The notes: generated from the letters alone by a model not told the origin. DNA of 64,000 bases from an uncultured Dysgonomonas sp. (GCF_934668725.1 NZ_CAKUOF010000001.1:248001-312000), one strand, 5' to 3'; shown: positions 8,610-17,383, counted from the first letter of the stretch. Numbers and translations: made by a program.

Positions 8610-11060
8610 ATGAAAGCGTACATACTATCACTTCTCATTTTCATTAGTATACCTGTATTTTCGACATATAGAGGAACCGTTTATCAAAAAAATAACCATA
8701 ATTCCATTCCTATTGAAGGAGTTATAGTAACAGATGGTAAAAATGTAACAAAAACAGATAAAAATGGCGAATTTTCATTACCGGGATTTGAGAAAACACG
8801 ATTTATTACAATTACCACTCCTTCAGGATATACGACAAATAACTTTTATATTCCTATAAAAAGTGGAAATGAATCATATATTTTTTATTTGGAAAAAAAT
8901 GATAAAACAAAAAATAGAGCACATTCATTTGTACAAATTACAGATACAGAAGTTCATAACGGCTTAGGTATCTGGACTACTTATCTTCGTGATTACATAA
9001 AGAACGAACAACCTGCATTTCTTATACATACAGGAGATATATGCTATGAATACGGGATGAAGATCCATGCAAAAGCTATTAATTCTCAAACTATGGGTAT
9101 ACCAGTTTACTACGGAATAGGTAACCATGATTTAGTAAAAGGGCCTTATGCTGAAAGATTATATGAATCTTTATATGGTCCTACATGGTACTCTTTTAAT
9201 ATAGGTAACACACATTATATAATGACTCCGATGGCTAATGGTGATTATAAACCCAGTTATACTAGGGAGGATGTTTATTACTGGTTGAAAAATGATTTAT
9301 CAATGATGGAGGAAGGGCAATCACTAGTCATCTTTAACCATGACATCCTGAGTCTTAGTGATGATTTTATATTCGGTATCAATGATAAAGAGTTCATAAA
9401 CCTGAGAGATTATAACATAAAAGCCCAGATATATGGACATATGCACTACAACTATGTTAGAAATCAAGGAGACGTCTATACAATATGTACAAGTACTATA
9501 GACAAAGGTGGAATAGATCATTCTACATCGGCTTTTCGCATTCTTGATATTGCAGCAAATGACAGTGTCACCTCACATTTGCGATATGCTTATATATCGC
9601 CTCAGGCAGTTATAATATCCCCCTTAGAGGGGCAATACTCTCCCACTCTATCAAATGGAGAAATACCTATCTCGATAAACACATACAACTCTATTTCAGA
9701 AACCAAAAATGTAGAATATATCCTGACCGATATAGAAAGCAATACTAGAATAATAAGAGGATATATTAAACAATCTAAAACAGATTGGAATTGGTATGAT
9801 GAGATTGCTATTCCCATTCGTTATTCTAATAAAAAGATAAGAATAGAAGCAATAGTTACTTTTAATAATGAACAAAGAATTACGACTTCAAATACGTTCC
9901 ATTATCGTAAGAATTTTAAACCTTCTATAAAATTGGGCAAAAATTGGAATACTTTATTGCAAAATGCACAACATACCGGTGATACTGCAACAAAGATTAA
10001 TACGCCTTTACAACTGGCATGGGTCAATAATGTAAATGCAAATATCTATATGACCTCTCCTCTTATAGCTGATGGTAAAGTATTTATTGCTTCTACTGAT
10101 GATAATATCATGAATAAATCATCGATAACAGCTTTTGATATTCAATCAGGAAAATTGCTTTGGAAATATAAAACGCTAAATTCTATCAAGAATACAATTG
10201 CCTATCATAATAATATTGTTGTTGCACAAGACGCTGAATGTAATTTGTATGCTATTAATACAAATTCGGGAGAATTGCTATGGCAACACAAAATAGGTCT
10301 AACAGGATTTCCTTATTTATCAGAAGGATTAACTATTAATAATAATATTGTATATGTAGGAACGGGTAAGGGATTAGCCGCTTATAATATAGATGATGGA
10401 CAGATAATCTGGAAAAATACAGGTTGGGATCAATATGAGGGTGCAACAACAACATCAACAATCGCCAATAACATATTAGTTTCTGGTGCACAATGGGGAG
10501 GTCTATTCGCTAATAATGCAATTACAGGAGATTTTTCATGGAAACTCTCTGATAATGGGATTAGTGACAGAGGATCATCTCCCGTTTATCAAGACGGAAA
10601 GTTATATTTAATCTCTAGAAAAAGCTTATTTATGATTGAGCCTACTAACGGGACTATATTAAAAACCACAGAGTTTCCATTTGACATAGATGTAACTTCG
10701 ACACCATTAATTACAGCTAACGAAATTATCTTTGGATCTGCAACAAGAGGATTAATCGCTTTAGATAAAGAGTTTTTGAAAATAAAATGGAATATACAAA
10801 CTAATACATCACTAGTTTTTACAACACCCTACTCTATGCCTCCATCTGCAACTGTAGAAACCAGCCCGATTCTCTCTCAAAACACAGTGTACTTCGGAGC
10901 ATCTGATGGATATTTATATGCTGTTAATCTCAATACAGGAATCATCGAGCAAAAAATAAACTTAGGAGCTCCAATATTCAATAGCCCTGCTATATCAGGT
11001 AATACATTGGTTATTGCAGACTATAGTGGAAATGTCTACACTTTTGTTTCTGAAAATTAA
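8610..11060 (+). CDS. Exported calcineurin-like phosphoesterase fused to a PQQ-type beta-propeller
   Basis: 816 residues. After a signal peptide (1-19) comes a short carboxypeptidase-regulatory-like beta domain (about 20-95), then a metallophosphoesterase domain (about 105-290) with HTGD (140-143), GNHD (171-174), NHD near 244 and GHMH (276-279). The first motif reads DTE at 112-114 where the family normally has DxH, which removes one metal ligand. From about 455 to the end, repeats such as GKLLWKYK, GELLWQHK and DGQIIWKN form a PQQ-like propeller. Substrate unknown. It is likely periplasmic or surface exposed. The gene begins 38 bases after the pfp terminator and is convergent with dprA. Confidence 0.85.
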   Translation: MKAYILSLLIFISIPVFSTYRGTVYQKNNHNSIPIEGVIVTDGKNVTKTDKNGEFSLPGFEKTRFITITTPSGYTTNNFYIPIKSGNESYIFYLEKNDKTKNRAHSFVQITDTEVHNGLGIWTTYLRDYIKNEQPAFLIHTGDICYEYGMKIHAKAINSQTMGIPVYYGIGNHDLVKGPYAERLYESLYGPTWYSFNIGNTHYIMTPMANGDYKPSYTREDVYYWLKNDLSMMEEGQSLVIFNHDILSLSDDFIFGINDKEFINLRDYNIKAQIYGHMHYNYVRNQGDVYTICTSTIDKGGIDHSTSAFRILDIAANDSVTSHLRYAYISPQAVIISPLEGQYSPTLSNGEIPISINTYNSISETKNVEYILTDIESNTRIIRGYIKQSKTDWNWYDEIAIPIRYSNKKIRIEAIVTFNNEQRITTSNTFHYRKNFKPSIKLGKNWNTLLQNAQHTGDTATKINTPLQLAWVNNVNANIYMTSPLIADGKVFIASTDDNIMNKSSITAFDIQSGKLLWKYKTLNSIKNTIAYHNNIVVAQDAECNLYAINTNSGELLWQHKIGLTGFPYLSEGLTINNNIVYVGTGKGLAAYNIDDGQIIWKNTGWDQYEGATTTSTIANNILVSGAQWGGLFANNAITGDFSWKLSDNGISDRGSSPVYQDGKLYLISRKSLFMIEPTNGTILKTTEFPFDIDVTSTPLITANEIIFGSATRGLIALDKEFLKIKWNIQTNTSLVFTTPYSMPPSATVETSPILSQNTVYFGASDGYLYAVNLNTGIIEQKINLGAPIFNSPAISGNTLVIADYSGNVYTFVSEN

Positions 11061-11072
11061 CAATAAATATCC

Positions 11073-12188
11073 TTATAATAATTGATATGAACCTCCGGGT
11101 ATTGTTCTTACAATACCCTTCATTTCCATATTTAGTAAAATAGGAAGCAAATTTGAGACAGGTATTCCTATCTGGTTTGCAATTAAGTTTATATGCAAGG
11201 ATTCTATTGCAGCCAACAAGTCATACACAGCTTGTTCATCCGTAGATAGATCTAAAAACAATTGACGTTGTTTGGGTTTATTTAATTGCTTGTTTACATC
11301 CCATTGCATATGTTTTATAAAACTTTCGGCAGATTGTAATAAGATGGCTTTATTATCTTCTATCAACATATTACAGCCAACCGATTCTTTATCTGTTACA
11401 CGTCCAGGTAAAGCAAATACATCTTTATTATATGAATTTGCAAGTTCAGCGGTTATTAAAGAACCTCCTTTAATATCTGATTGTACTACTATTGTAGCAT
11501 CTGCCATTCCTGCCACAATTCGGTTACGACGGACAAAGTTAAACTTATCGGGTTCTGTTCCACTCGAAAACTCAGTAAGTAAACCTCCCTTCTCTAACAT
11601 TTCCACTGCTGTCTTTCTATGAGTCAACGGATATATCCGATCTAAACCATGTGCTAGGACTCCAATTGTTGGTAAATTATATTTTAATGCCGCTTTATGG
11701 GCTTGAATATCTATTCCATAAGCTAAACCACTAACTATTAAAATATCAGGATAAGCCGAAGCTATTTCTGATAAGAAGTTATCACAAAAATCATTTCCAT
11801 AGTTAGTCGATTTTCGAGTTCCGACAATACTTACAATTTTCGATACATTTAAATCGGCTTCCCCCTTATAATAAAGCAAAATAGGAGCATCTATACATTC
11901 TTTTAAGCGATAACAATAATCTTCATCTAAATAAAAAAATGTTCTAATATTATTCTTTTGTACAAAGGATAATTCTTTCTCGGCTTTATCCAATACTTTC
12001 GGATCCAAAATAGCATCAGCCAAATAAGTGGATATTCCTTTTACTGTAATGAGAGATTTCTTACTTGACTTAAATATTTCCTCAGCATCCCCTATTGTAT
12101 CTAATAGATTACGTGCCAATATATCACCAACTCCTTCTATTTGGGTAAGTGCAATCTGATATAATAGTTTTGTTAAATTATTGTTCAT
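11073..12188 (-). CDS. dprA: DNA-processing protein DprA
   Basis: DprA (Smf) loads RecA on incoming single-stranded DNA during transformation. 371 residues: helix-hairpin-helix-like N-terminus (about 13-60, IEGVGDILARNLL), the Rossmann-type SMF domain with VSGLAYGIDIQAH and TEF.SGT followed by FVRRNRIVAG, and a winged-helix C-terminus (about 310-371). It stands alone on the minus strand, divergent from the tRNA genes. Its 3' end lies only 12 bases from that of the phosphoesterase gene. Confidence 0.95.
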   Translation of the reverse strand: MNNNLTKLLYQIALTQIEGVGDILARNLLDTIGDAEEIFKSSKKSLITVKGISTYLADAILDPKVLDKAEKELSFVQKNNIRTFFYLDEDYCYRLKECIDAPILLYYKGEADLNVSKIVSIVGTRKSTNYGNDFCDNFLSEIASAYPDILIVSGLAYGIDIQAHKAALKYNLPTIGVLAHGLDRIYPLTHRKTAVEMLEKGGLLTEFSSGTEPDKFNFVRRNRIVAGMADATIVVQSDIKGGSLITAELANSYNKDVFALPGRVTDKESVGCNMLIEDNKAILLQSAESFIKHMQWDVNKQLNKPKQRQLFLDLSTDEQAVYDLLAAIESLHINLIANQIGIPVSNLLPILLNMEMKGIVRTIPGGSYQLL

Positions 12189-12206
12189 GTCTGTTTAAAA
12201 TAAGGA

Positions 12207-12214
12207 CAAAGATA
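12207..12214 (-). promoter_or_regulatory. Putative -7 element for dprA
   Basis: On the minus strand the bases read TATCTTTG, 18 bases before the dprA start codon. It is back-to-back with the tRNA promoter; no clear -33 TTTG was seen. Confidence 0.5.
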
Positions 12215-12236
12215 TTGAATTCTTTTGTAGAAAAAT

Positions 12237-12267
12237 TTTGCTAAAACAAAAAATGAGTATATCTTTG
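12237..12267 (+). promoter_or_regulatory. Promoter of the tRNA-Gly/tRNA-Leu unit
   Basis: TTTG at 12237-12240, 19 bases, then TATCTTTG at 12260-12267: an exact match to the Bacteroidetes -33/-7 arrangement. The predicted start of transcription falls a few bases before the mature tRNA-Gly 5' end. Confidence 0.75.
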
Positions 12268-12277
12268 CATCCGTATT

Positions 12278-12350
<73 letters not shown>

Positions 12351-12391
12351 CAAATGTGGCTAGTGTCACATTTTTTTTTCTTAAAACTTTT

Positions 12392-12475
12392 GCACACGTG
12401 GTGGAATTGGTAGACACGCTACTTTGAGGTGGTAGTTTCTGTAAGGATGTGCAAGTTCGAGTCTTGTCGTGTGTA
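12392..12475 (+). tRNA. tRNA-Leu (anticodon GAG)
   Basis: An 84-base class II tRNA with a long variable arm. Acceptor strands GCACACG and CGTGTGT (one G-U pair), D-arm GGAATTGGTAGACAC, anticodon stem CTACT/GGTAG around TTGAGGT with GAG at 12426-12428, then a variable arm and TTCGAGTC in the T-arm. CCA is not encoded. It lies 41 bases after tRNA-Gly and shares its terminator. Confidence 0.96.
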
Positions 12476-12477
12476 CT

Positions 12478-12508
12478 AAGGAGTTAGAGTAATCTGACTC
12501 CTTTTTTA
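12478..12508 (+). terminator. Terminator of the tRNA unit
   Basis: AAGGAGTTAGA and TCTGACTCCTT form an 11-bp stem (one G-U) with loop GTAA, followed by six T. Confidence 0.88.
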
Positions 12509-12547
12509 TTTTTATGATCCGGTCAATTACTTTATTAAATTTATCTT

Positions 12548-12778
12548 ATGAATAATTCAATGACTTTTATATTATTATTTGGAGGAATATCAATTATTCT
12601 ATTTTTTATTGCATCTGGACTTTCAACACCACCTACACATGCCGGGACAAAAAAGCCAAACAAAGTAATAACCCATATCTATATTATTGCAATTGTATTT
12701 ATAATCACAGCAATTATCATTTTTTGGTCTTCTTCTTTTACACTCGGAGATGTAGTCGAGTTTATAAAACAACTCTAG
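12548..12778 (+). CDS. Small two-helix membrane protein, function unknown
   Basis: 76 residues with two hydrophobic helices (about 5-25 and 41-62) joined by a polar, basic loop (PPTHAGTKKPNK). I do not recognise a family. It begins 40 bases after the tRNA terminator and could use its own promoter there, though I see no clear one. Reading frame and composition are plausible for a real gene, but small size keeps confidence moderate. Confidence 0.55.
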   Translation: MNNSMTFILLFGGISIILFFIASGLSTPPTHAGTKKPNKVITHIYIIAIVFIITAIIIFWSSSFTLGDVVEFIKQL

Positions 12779-12937
12779 TCCATTTAAAATGTACATAACA
12801 AACTAACATTGACAGAAATATTCTTTGGGTATTTTTCGGTTTATCTCTAAATGTAATCTTAATGTATTTGAATATGCAAACTATAGTCAATATAACAATA
12901 TTAATATATTGAATAAGAATAGAAACCAACTATACAC

Positions 12938-12945
12938 TATATTTG
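12938..12945 (+). promoter_or_regulatory. Putative -7 element (TATATTTG)
   Basis: TATATTTG fits TAnnTTTG and lies 33 bases before the ATG of the 88-residue membrane protein. The nearest TTG upstream is 26 bases away, longer than the usual spacing. Confidence 0.45.
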
Positions 12946-12978
12946 TATAATAATATAAATTTTTAATATTTAGTTAAA

Positions 12979-13245
12979 ATGGAAAATCTAGAATTAAGAA
13001 ATGAAACAGGGCTAGCACCAGTAATGAGCGTAAAGGATTGGGCAATATCAATAATAATAACAATGATACCTTTAGTGGGGCTCATTATGTTATGTATTTG
13101 GGCTTTTGGGAATAAAGAGATTAACGAAAATAAAAAAAACTGGGCAAAGGCTCTTGTATTTATTCAAATTGCAACAATAATCATTGTCGGTATAATTTAT
13201 GCTATTATAATAGCTGCATTTTTAGCTGCATATCAAACCAGATAG
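12979..13245 (+). CDS. Small membrane protein, two helices, function unknown
   Basis: 88 residues; MSVKDWAISIIITMIPLVG then LIMLCIWAFG and a second helix from about 58 to 84. The pattern MSVKDW ... WAFG ... KKNWAKA resembles small uncharacterised membrane proteins common in Bacteroidetes. No catalytic residues are evident. It has its own probable promoter and is followed 174 bases later by a strong terminator. Confidence 0.7.
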   Translation: MENLELRNETGLAPVMSVKDWAISIIITMIPLVGLIMLCIWAFGNKEINENKKNWAKALVFIQIATIIIVGIIYAIIIAAFLAAYQTR

Positions 13246-13377
13246 TTTAATATTAAAGTTATCATTATCCAAATCAGTTAGATATAAAAATGCTCTTCTG
13301 CATACCTAAAGCTTATCAAACATATCTATTTCTATATAGAAACAATTCATAAAACTTTATTTAGGAGTTATATGTTT

Positions 13378-13452
13378 ACACTATGTGTTTTTCATAGTAT
13401 TAGATTTAAGGTTAATGAAGAATGATTGTCGCGATGACAATCATTCCTTTTT
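13378..13452 (+). ncRNA. Candidate small RNA or long 3' UTR end
   Basis: Two hairpins in a row: ACTATG/CATAGT around a 7-base loop (13380-13398) and an 11-bp stem ending in a T-run (13420-13446). TATGTTTA at 13371-13378 is one base off a -7 element. This could be a short independent RNA of about 70 bases, or simply the 3' UTR of the small membrane protein. Speculative. Confidence 0.25.
13420..13452 (+). terminator. Strong Rho-independent terminator
   Basis: GAATGATTGTC (13420-13430) pairs perfectly with GACAATCATTC (13436-13446) around loop GCGAT, followed by CTTTTTA. Confidence 0.87.
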
Positions 13453-13567
13453 ATGTAATATTTTATCAAATAATGAAAGACAATAATTTATATAAATTAA
13501 AAATAGGAGTCTATAAACAGTTCTCCGTTATATTTTATAATACTTTAAAAATTAAGATCTAAAATAC

Positions 13568-14425
13568 ATGGAAAGAGTCAAAAAACCGGAGTGGTTAAAA
13601 ATTAAGCTTGGCGGAGGTAAAGAATATTCTTATACTCAAAAATTAATACACGAAAATAGCTTAAATACTATATGCGTAAGTGGAAAATGTCCCAATTTAG
13701 GACATTGCTGGAGTATGAAGACTGCAACTTTTATGATATTAGGAGATATATGTACACGCTCTTGTAGATTTTGTGCTACTAAATCAGGGAAGCCTTTGCC
13801 TTTAGATGAATCAGAAATTGCTAAAGTAGCCGATAGTATCCAGAAAATGGGACTGAAATATTGTGTTATAACATCCGTAGACCGAGATGATTTACCTGAT
13901 CAAGGAGCCAACTATTGGGCAAGAGTAATTTCGGAAGTAAAAAAGCAAAACCCAAATACCAAACTTGAAGTACTAATACCCGACTTTGATGCTAAAACAG
14001 AGTTATTAGATATTGTATTCGAGGCACAACCTGACATCTTGAGTCATAATATGGAAACTGTAAAACGATTAACTTCCAAAATCCGCAGTCGAGCACGATA
14101 TGACAGAAGTTTAGAAGTACAGAAATATGCAGCAAGTAAAGGCTTCTTTACTAAATCAGGAATCATGCTGGGACTTGGGGAAACAGAAGAAGAGGTGATT
14201 GAGCTAATGCATGACTTACGTGGAGTCGGATGTCAACTACTTACTATAGGCCAATATTTACAACCCACGTTGAAACATATCCCCGTGAAAGAATATATTC
14301 ATCCTGATCAGTTTGCTAAATACAAAACATTAGGCCTGGAACTAGGATTTAAATTTGTAGAAAGTGGACCACTTGTAAGATCTTCTTATATGGCAGAAAC
14401 TACATTCAATCAAATTATTCAATAG
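13568..14425 (+). CDS. lipA: Lipoyl synthase
   Basis: Radical-SAM enzyme that inserts two sulfurs into protein-bound octanoyl groups to make lipoyl cofactors. 285 residues. The auxiliary cluster cysteines are Cys36, Cys41 and Cys47 in CVSGKCPNLGHC; the radical-SAM cluster is Cys62, Cys66 and Cys69 in CTRSCRFC; RSSY near the C-terminus is the conserved ligand motif. It is followed after four bases by lipB, so the two lipoylation steps are co-encoded. Confidence 0.97.
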   Translation: MERVKKPEWLKIKLGGGKEYSYTQKLIHENSLNTICVSGKCPNLGHCWSMKTATFMILGDICTRSCRFCATKSGKPLPLDESEIAKVADSIQKMGLKYCVITSVDRDDLPDQGANYWARVISEVKKQNPNTKLEVLIPDFDAKTELLDIVFEAQPDILSHNMETVKRLTSKIRSRARYDRSLEVQKYAASKGFFTKSGIMLGLGETEEEVIELMHDLRGVGCQLLTIGQYLQPTLKHIPVKEYIHPDQFAKYKTLGLELGFKFVESGPLVRSSYMAETTFNQIIQ

Positions 14426-14429
14426 CATA

Positions 14430-15104
14430 ATGAAATTTACAGATTGGGGAATTATCGATTATAAAGAAGCATGGGATAAACAAAATGAGATTTTCACTCA
14501 TTTAATTAATGAGAAAAAAACATCCGACTACTTCAATAAAACAGATCGATTGCAACAGATAATATTTTGCGAACATCCACATGTGTATACCTTAGGTCGT
14601 AATGGGAATATAAGTAATATGCTAATTCAAGATGACCGATTAAAGGCATTAAATGCAACATATTACAAAACAGACAGAGGTGGCGATATAACATATCATG
14701 GCTTCGGACAAATAGTAGTATATCCTATTTTAGACTTAGATGCCTTACATATATCGTTAAGGCAATATGTCTGTTATTTAGAAGAAGCAGTTATTAGAAC
14801 ACTACTACACTATAATCTAAAAGCTGAGCGTGCAGAAGGAGCTACAGGAGTCTGGTTCGATTATAATTTACCTTCTGCACGAAAAATATGTGCAATTGGT
14901 GTAAGAGCCTCACATTACATAACTATGCATGGTTTAGCTTTTAATGTTTCGACAGACATGGCATACTATAATTATATAAATCCATGTGGATTTATAGACA
15001 AAGGAGTTACATCTTTAGAGAAAGAATTAGGTAAACCAGTAGATATGGAAGAAGTTAAAAAATTTCTCAAATCGGAGCTCGGCAAATTGCTACAGATACA
15101 ATGA
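14430..15104 (+). CDS. lipB: Octanoyltransferase LipB
   Basis: Transfers octanoyl from acyl-carrier protein to lipoyl domains, giving the substrate of LipA. 224 residues with RGGDITYHGFGQIVVYPI (about 87-104), the catalytic Lys in KICAIGVR (about 152) and catalytic Cys in NPCGF (about 187). It lies directly downstream of lipA with a four-base gap, which supports an operon. Confidence 0.96.
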   Translation: MKFTDWGIIDYKEAWDKQNEIFTHLINEKKTSDYFNKTDRLQQIIFCEHPHVYTLGRNGNISNMLIQDDRLKALNATYYKTDRGGDITYHGFGQIVVYPILDLDALHISLRQYVCYLEEAVIRTLLHYNLKAERAEGATGVWFDYNLPSARKICAIGVRASHYITMHGLAFNVSTDMAYYNYINPCGFIDKGVTSLEKELGKPVDMEEVKKFLKSELGKLLQIQ

Positions 15105-15268
15105 GATTATCTTAAAATTATCAGATATTATTTATTCCATGATCTAATTTAACAGATTATTGTATCTAATTTCAACATAAATAATTGAAGGATAGCTAAT
15201 ATCTGAAAACTATTTCAAGAGATAGTTGTTAAACTATATGTATTTAACTATATAAACTTTGATTATTT

Positions 15269-16051
15269 ATGAAAAAGAAAGCTTTTTTAGGATTACTATC
15301 CTTGTGTTTATTATTAGTAGCATCAACTTCTTGTAAAGAAAAAGCAAAAGTTGAAGAAAAATCACCTGTAGCGGCTACTGAAGGTTCTGTACAAGTTCCA
15401 GAAGAAGATGTACTAACTAGTACAGTATTAACAGCAGCAGAACAAGCAGCTTTAAAACCTGCAGATATACTTAATCTTCTTAAAGAGGGTAACCAAGAGT
15501 TTATTGAAGATAATCTTACTGTGCGTAATAATTCTCAGCGTGTAAGAGATGCTGCAACAGGTCAGTTCCCTATAGCTACCGTTCTTTCTTGCTTGGATTC
15601 GCGCGTACCGGTTGAAGATATTTTCCACAGAGGTATTGGAGATCTTTTTGTTGCTCGTATTGCTGGTAATATCGTTAATGAAGATATACTTGGAAGCTTT
15701 GAATTTGCAACTAAAGTATCAGGAGCAAAAGTTATTGTAGTGCTAGGTCATGAATATTGCGGAGCTATTAAGTCTGCAATTGATGATGTAAAACTTGGTA
15801 ACATTACCGCATTATTAGCAAAAATACAACCGGCTGTAGCAGCTGCAGGCAAAACATTTGAAGGAGAAAAAACTGCTGCAAATCCTGCATTCGTAGAAGC
15901 TGTTTGTGATCACAATGTTGAAATAGCTATGGAACAACTTCGTACAAAAAGTCCAATTCTAAAAGAACTAGAAGACAAAGGTGAATTATTAATTGTTGGT
16001 GGTGTATATGATATGAAAACAGGAAAGGTAAACTTCTTCGAAAACAAGTAA
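15269..16051 (+). CDS. Beta-class carbonic anhydrase lipoprotein
   Basis: 260 residues. The signal ends in STSC with Cys22 as the lipidation site, then a low-complexity linker to about residue 60, then a complete beta-carbonic anhydrase domain with SCLDSR (Cys, Asp and Arg of the zinc site, about 109-114) and GHEYCG (His and Cys, about 165-170). The enzyme should sit in the periplasm or on the outer membrane, unlike the cytoplasmic paralogue at 3273-3914. It appears to be transcribed alone; TATAAACTTTG 10-20 bases before the start is close to, but one base longer than, a -7 element. Confidence 0.93.
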   Translation: MKKKAFLGLLSLCLLLVASTSCKEKAKVEEKSPVAATEGSVQVPEEDVLTSTVLTAAEQAALKPADILNLLKEGNQEFIEDNLTVRNNSQRVRDAATGQFPIATVLSCLDSRVPVEDIFHRGIGDLFVARIAGNIVNEDILGSFEFATKVSGAKVIVVLGHEYCGAIKSAIDDVKLGNITALLAKIQPAVAAAGKTFEGEKTAANPAFVEAVCDHNVEIAMEQLRTKSPILKELEDKGELLIVGGVYDMKTGKVNFFENK

Positions 16052-16240
16052 TATCTCCACCTTTTTGATATATCTAAAACTCAATACTTTGCATTTTTTT
16101 TACAATTCAGAAACAGCCCTACAATATCATAAAACACTCATAACAAACAAATTAAACTAGATAAATATCACTTAACAATCATTACACATAGAGTCATTTT
16201 ATTTAAACCAAATTAACGGTAAAAATCTCTCAAACTAGTT

Positions 16241-16248
16241 TATATTTG
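16241..16248 (+). promoter_or_regulatory. Putative -7 element (TATATTTG) of the Lys-rich exported protein
   Basis: TATATTTG matches TAnnTTTG. It is 47 bases before the ATG at 16296 and 17 bases before the alternative ATG at 16266, so it favours the downstream start with a normal leader. Confidence 0.5.
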
Positions 16249-16295
16249 ATGCGTGTTTAACAAGTATGTTTCACTTATTTAATTGTAAAAAAATT

Positions 16296-16517
16296 ATGAA
16301 AAAAGTAGTTCTTTCATGCGTAATGATGATTGCTCTTATGGCATCTGTTAGTGTTATGGCTCAAGATTCAAAAAAAGCTGCAGCTCCTGTAAAAACGGAA
16401 ACTAAAGCAACAACAGCTGCTACTAAGCCTGAGTCGAAAAAGGATTCGAAAAAGTGTGATAACAAAAAATCTGAAGCGAAAACAGAGAAGAAAAGCACCT
16501 CAAGCGTGAAGAAATAA
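16296..16517 (+). CDS. Small exported Lys/Ala-rich protein, function unknown
   Basis: 73 residues from the ATG at 16296, chosen because MKKVVLSCVMMIALMASVSVMAQ is a textbook signal peptide with cleavage after VMA; the longer frame from 16266 adds ten residues before it. The mature part (about 50 residues) is almost only Lys, Ser, Thr, Ala and Glu with one Cys, so it is expected to be disordered and basic. Possible roles include nucleic-acid or polysaccharide binding; none is shown. It is closed by a strong terminator, supporting a real transcript. Confidence 0.7.
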   Translation: MKKVVLSCVMMIALMASVSVMAQDSKKAAAPVKTETKATTAATKPESKKDSKKCDNKKSEAKTEKKSTSSVKK

Positions 16518-16535
16518 TTTTACAGTATTTATAAA

Positions 16536-16574
16536 AGAAGATCGATACAGATTGTATCGATCTTCTTCTTTTTT
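16536..16574 (+). terminator. Strong Rho-independent terminator
   Basis: AGAAGATCGATACA (16536-16549) pairs over 14 bp with TGTATCGATCTTCT (16553-16566), followed by TCTTTTTT. Confidence 0.9.
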
Positions 16575-16747
16575 AATAATATACCCCAAATTAAAAAATG
16601 ACATTTTTGGCTTTAAATATGACAAAATGACTGCATCATTAAAATCAGTATCCTCTTCAAGTTAAAAATATAATTAATTGATTATATGGGATATACTAAT
16701 AAAAAATATAAAAGTCCAATCAAAATCGATATTATACAGAAACAAAA

Positions 16748-16763
16748 ATGCACATTTTTTGCT
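16748..16763 (+). promoter_or_regulatory. Possible sigma-54-like promoter of the Hsp20 gene
   Basis: ATGCAC, five bases, TTGCT resembles TGGCAC-N5-TTGCW with two mismatches, one in the key GG. It lies 50 bases before the hsp20 ATG. A related block, also a string of A, then ATG..ACATTTTT and GGCTTT, occurs at 16593-16614. Weak, and no standard TAnnTTTG box was seen nearby. Confidence 0.25.
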
Positions 16764-16813
16764 TTTTTATCTATGAAAATTATGTAGAACTTAAATTATA
16801 GGAGGATTTTGAA

Positions 16814-17242
16814 ATGAATAACAGATTAATGAAATTCGACTCTAGGAAAAGTTTTTTACCATCAATCTTAAATGATGATTTCTTCACAAATTTCTTTGAA
16901 GGCAATAGTTTGCCTGCTGCTAATATAGTAGAAAATAAAAACGAATTTAGAGTAGAATTATCAGTGCCAGGATTCAAAAAAGAAGAATTCGACATCGAAG
17001 TTGAAAAGAATGTTTTAATAATCTCGGCAAAACAAGAAAGTAAAAAAGAAGAGAAAGACAAAGAAGAAAGGTTTATCCGGGAAGAGTTCCGATCATCTTC
17101 TTTTTCAAGAAGTTTTGTATTACCGAATAGTGTAGATATGGAACAAATCGCAGCCCAGTACAATGATGGGGTTTTAAAGTTATCAATTCCCAAATTGAAT
17201 CAGACTCCAGAAGACAAAATTAGAAGAATCGAAATTAAATAA
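16814..17242 (+). CDS. Small heat shock protein, Hsp20/alpha-crystallin family
   Basis: 142 residues; an ATP-independent holdase that keeps unfolding proteins soluble. The alpha-crystallin domain spans about 35-130, with VELSVPGFKKEEFDIEVE and the family motif region FSRSFVLPNSVD followed by YNDGVLKLSIPK. The start is supported by AGGAGG at 16800-16805, eight bases upstream, a rare clear Shine-Dalgarno in this window. It is monocistronic, with a terminator just downstream. Confidence 0.95.
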   Translation: MNNRLMKFDSRKSFLPSILNDDFFTNFFEGNSLPAANIVENKNEFRVELSVPGFKKEEFDIEVEKNVLIISAKQESKKEEKDKEERFIREEFRSSSFSRSFVLPNSVDMEQIAAQYNDGVLKLSIPKLNQTPEDKIRRIEIK

Positions 17243-17255
17243 AAGAAATTTTACT

Positions 17256-17286
17256 AAAAAAGCCAACTTATATAAGTCGGCTTTTT
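17256..17286 (+). terminator. Rho-independent terminator after hsp20
   Basis: AAAAAGCCAACTTA (17257-17270) pairs with TAAGTCGGCTTTTT (17273-17286) with one G-U pair, ending in a T-run. Confidence 0.85.
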
Positions 17287-17383
17287 ATATATAATCAAAA
17301 ATACCTTTTAGTTCAAAAGATTAATTAATACTTGAGACTGTAAATTAAGCTGTGTCAAACATTTTTTTTACTAACACAGTTTT

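Larger units (their letters stand above)
13246..13567 (+). other. 322-base gap between the small membrane protein and lipA
   Basis: No open reading frame of note. It contains two hairpins near 13380-13398 and 13420-13446, the second a strong terminator, and the AT-rich region upstream of lipA (13453-13567), where I see no convincing -33/-7 pair. Confidence 0.6.

Noticed and set aside
9324..9521. Minus-strand frame inside the phosphoesterase gene
   Set aside because: Shadow frame; no start context or family.
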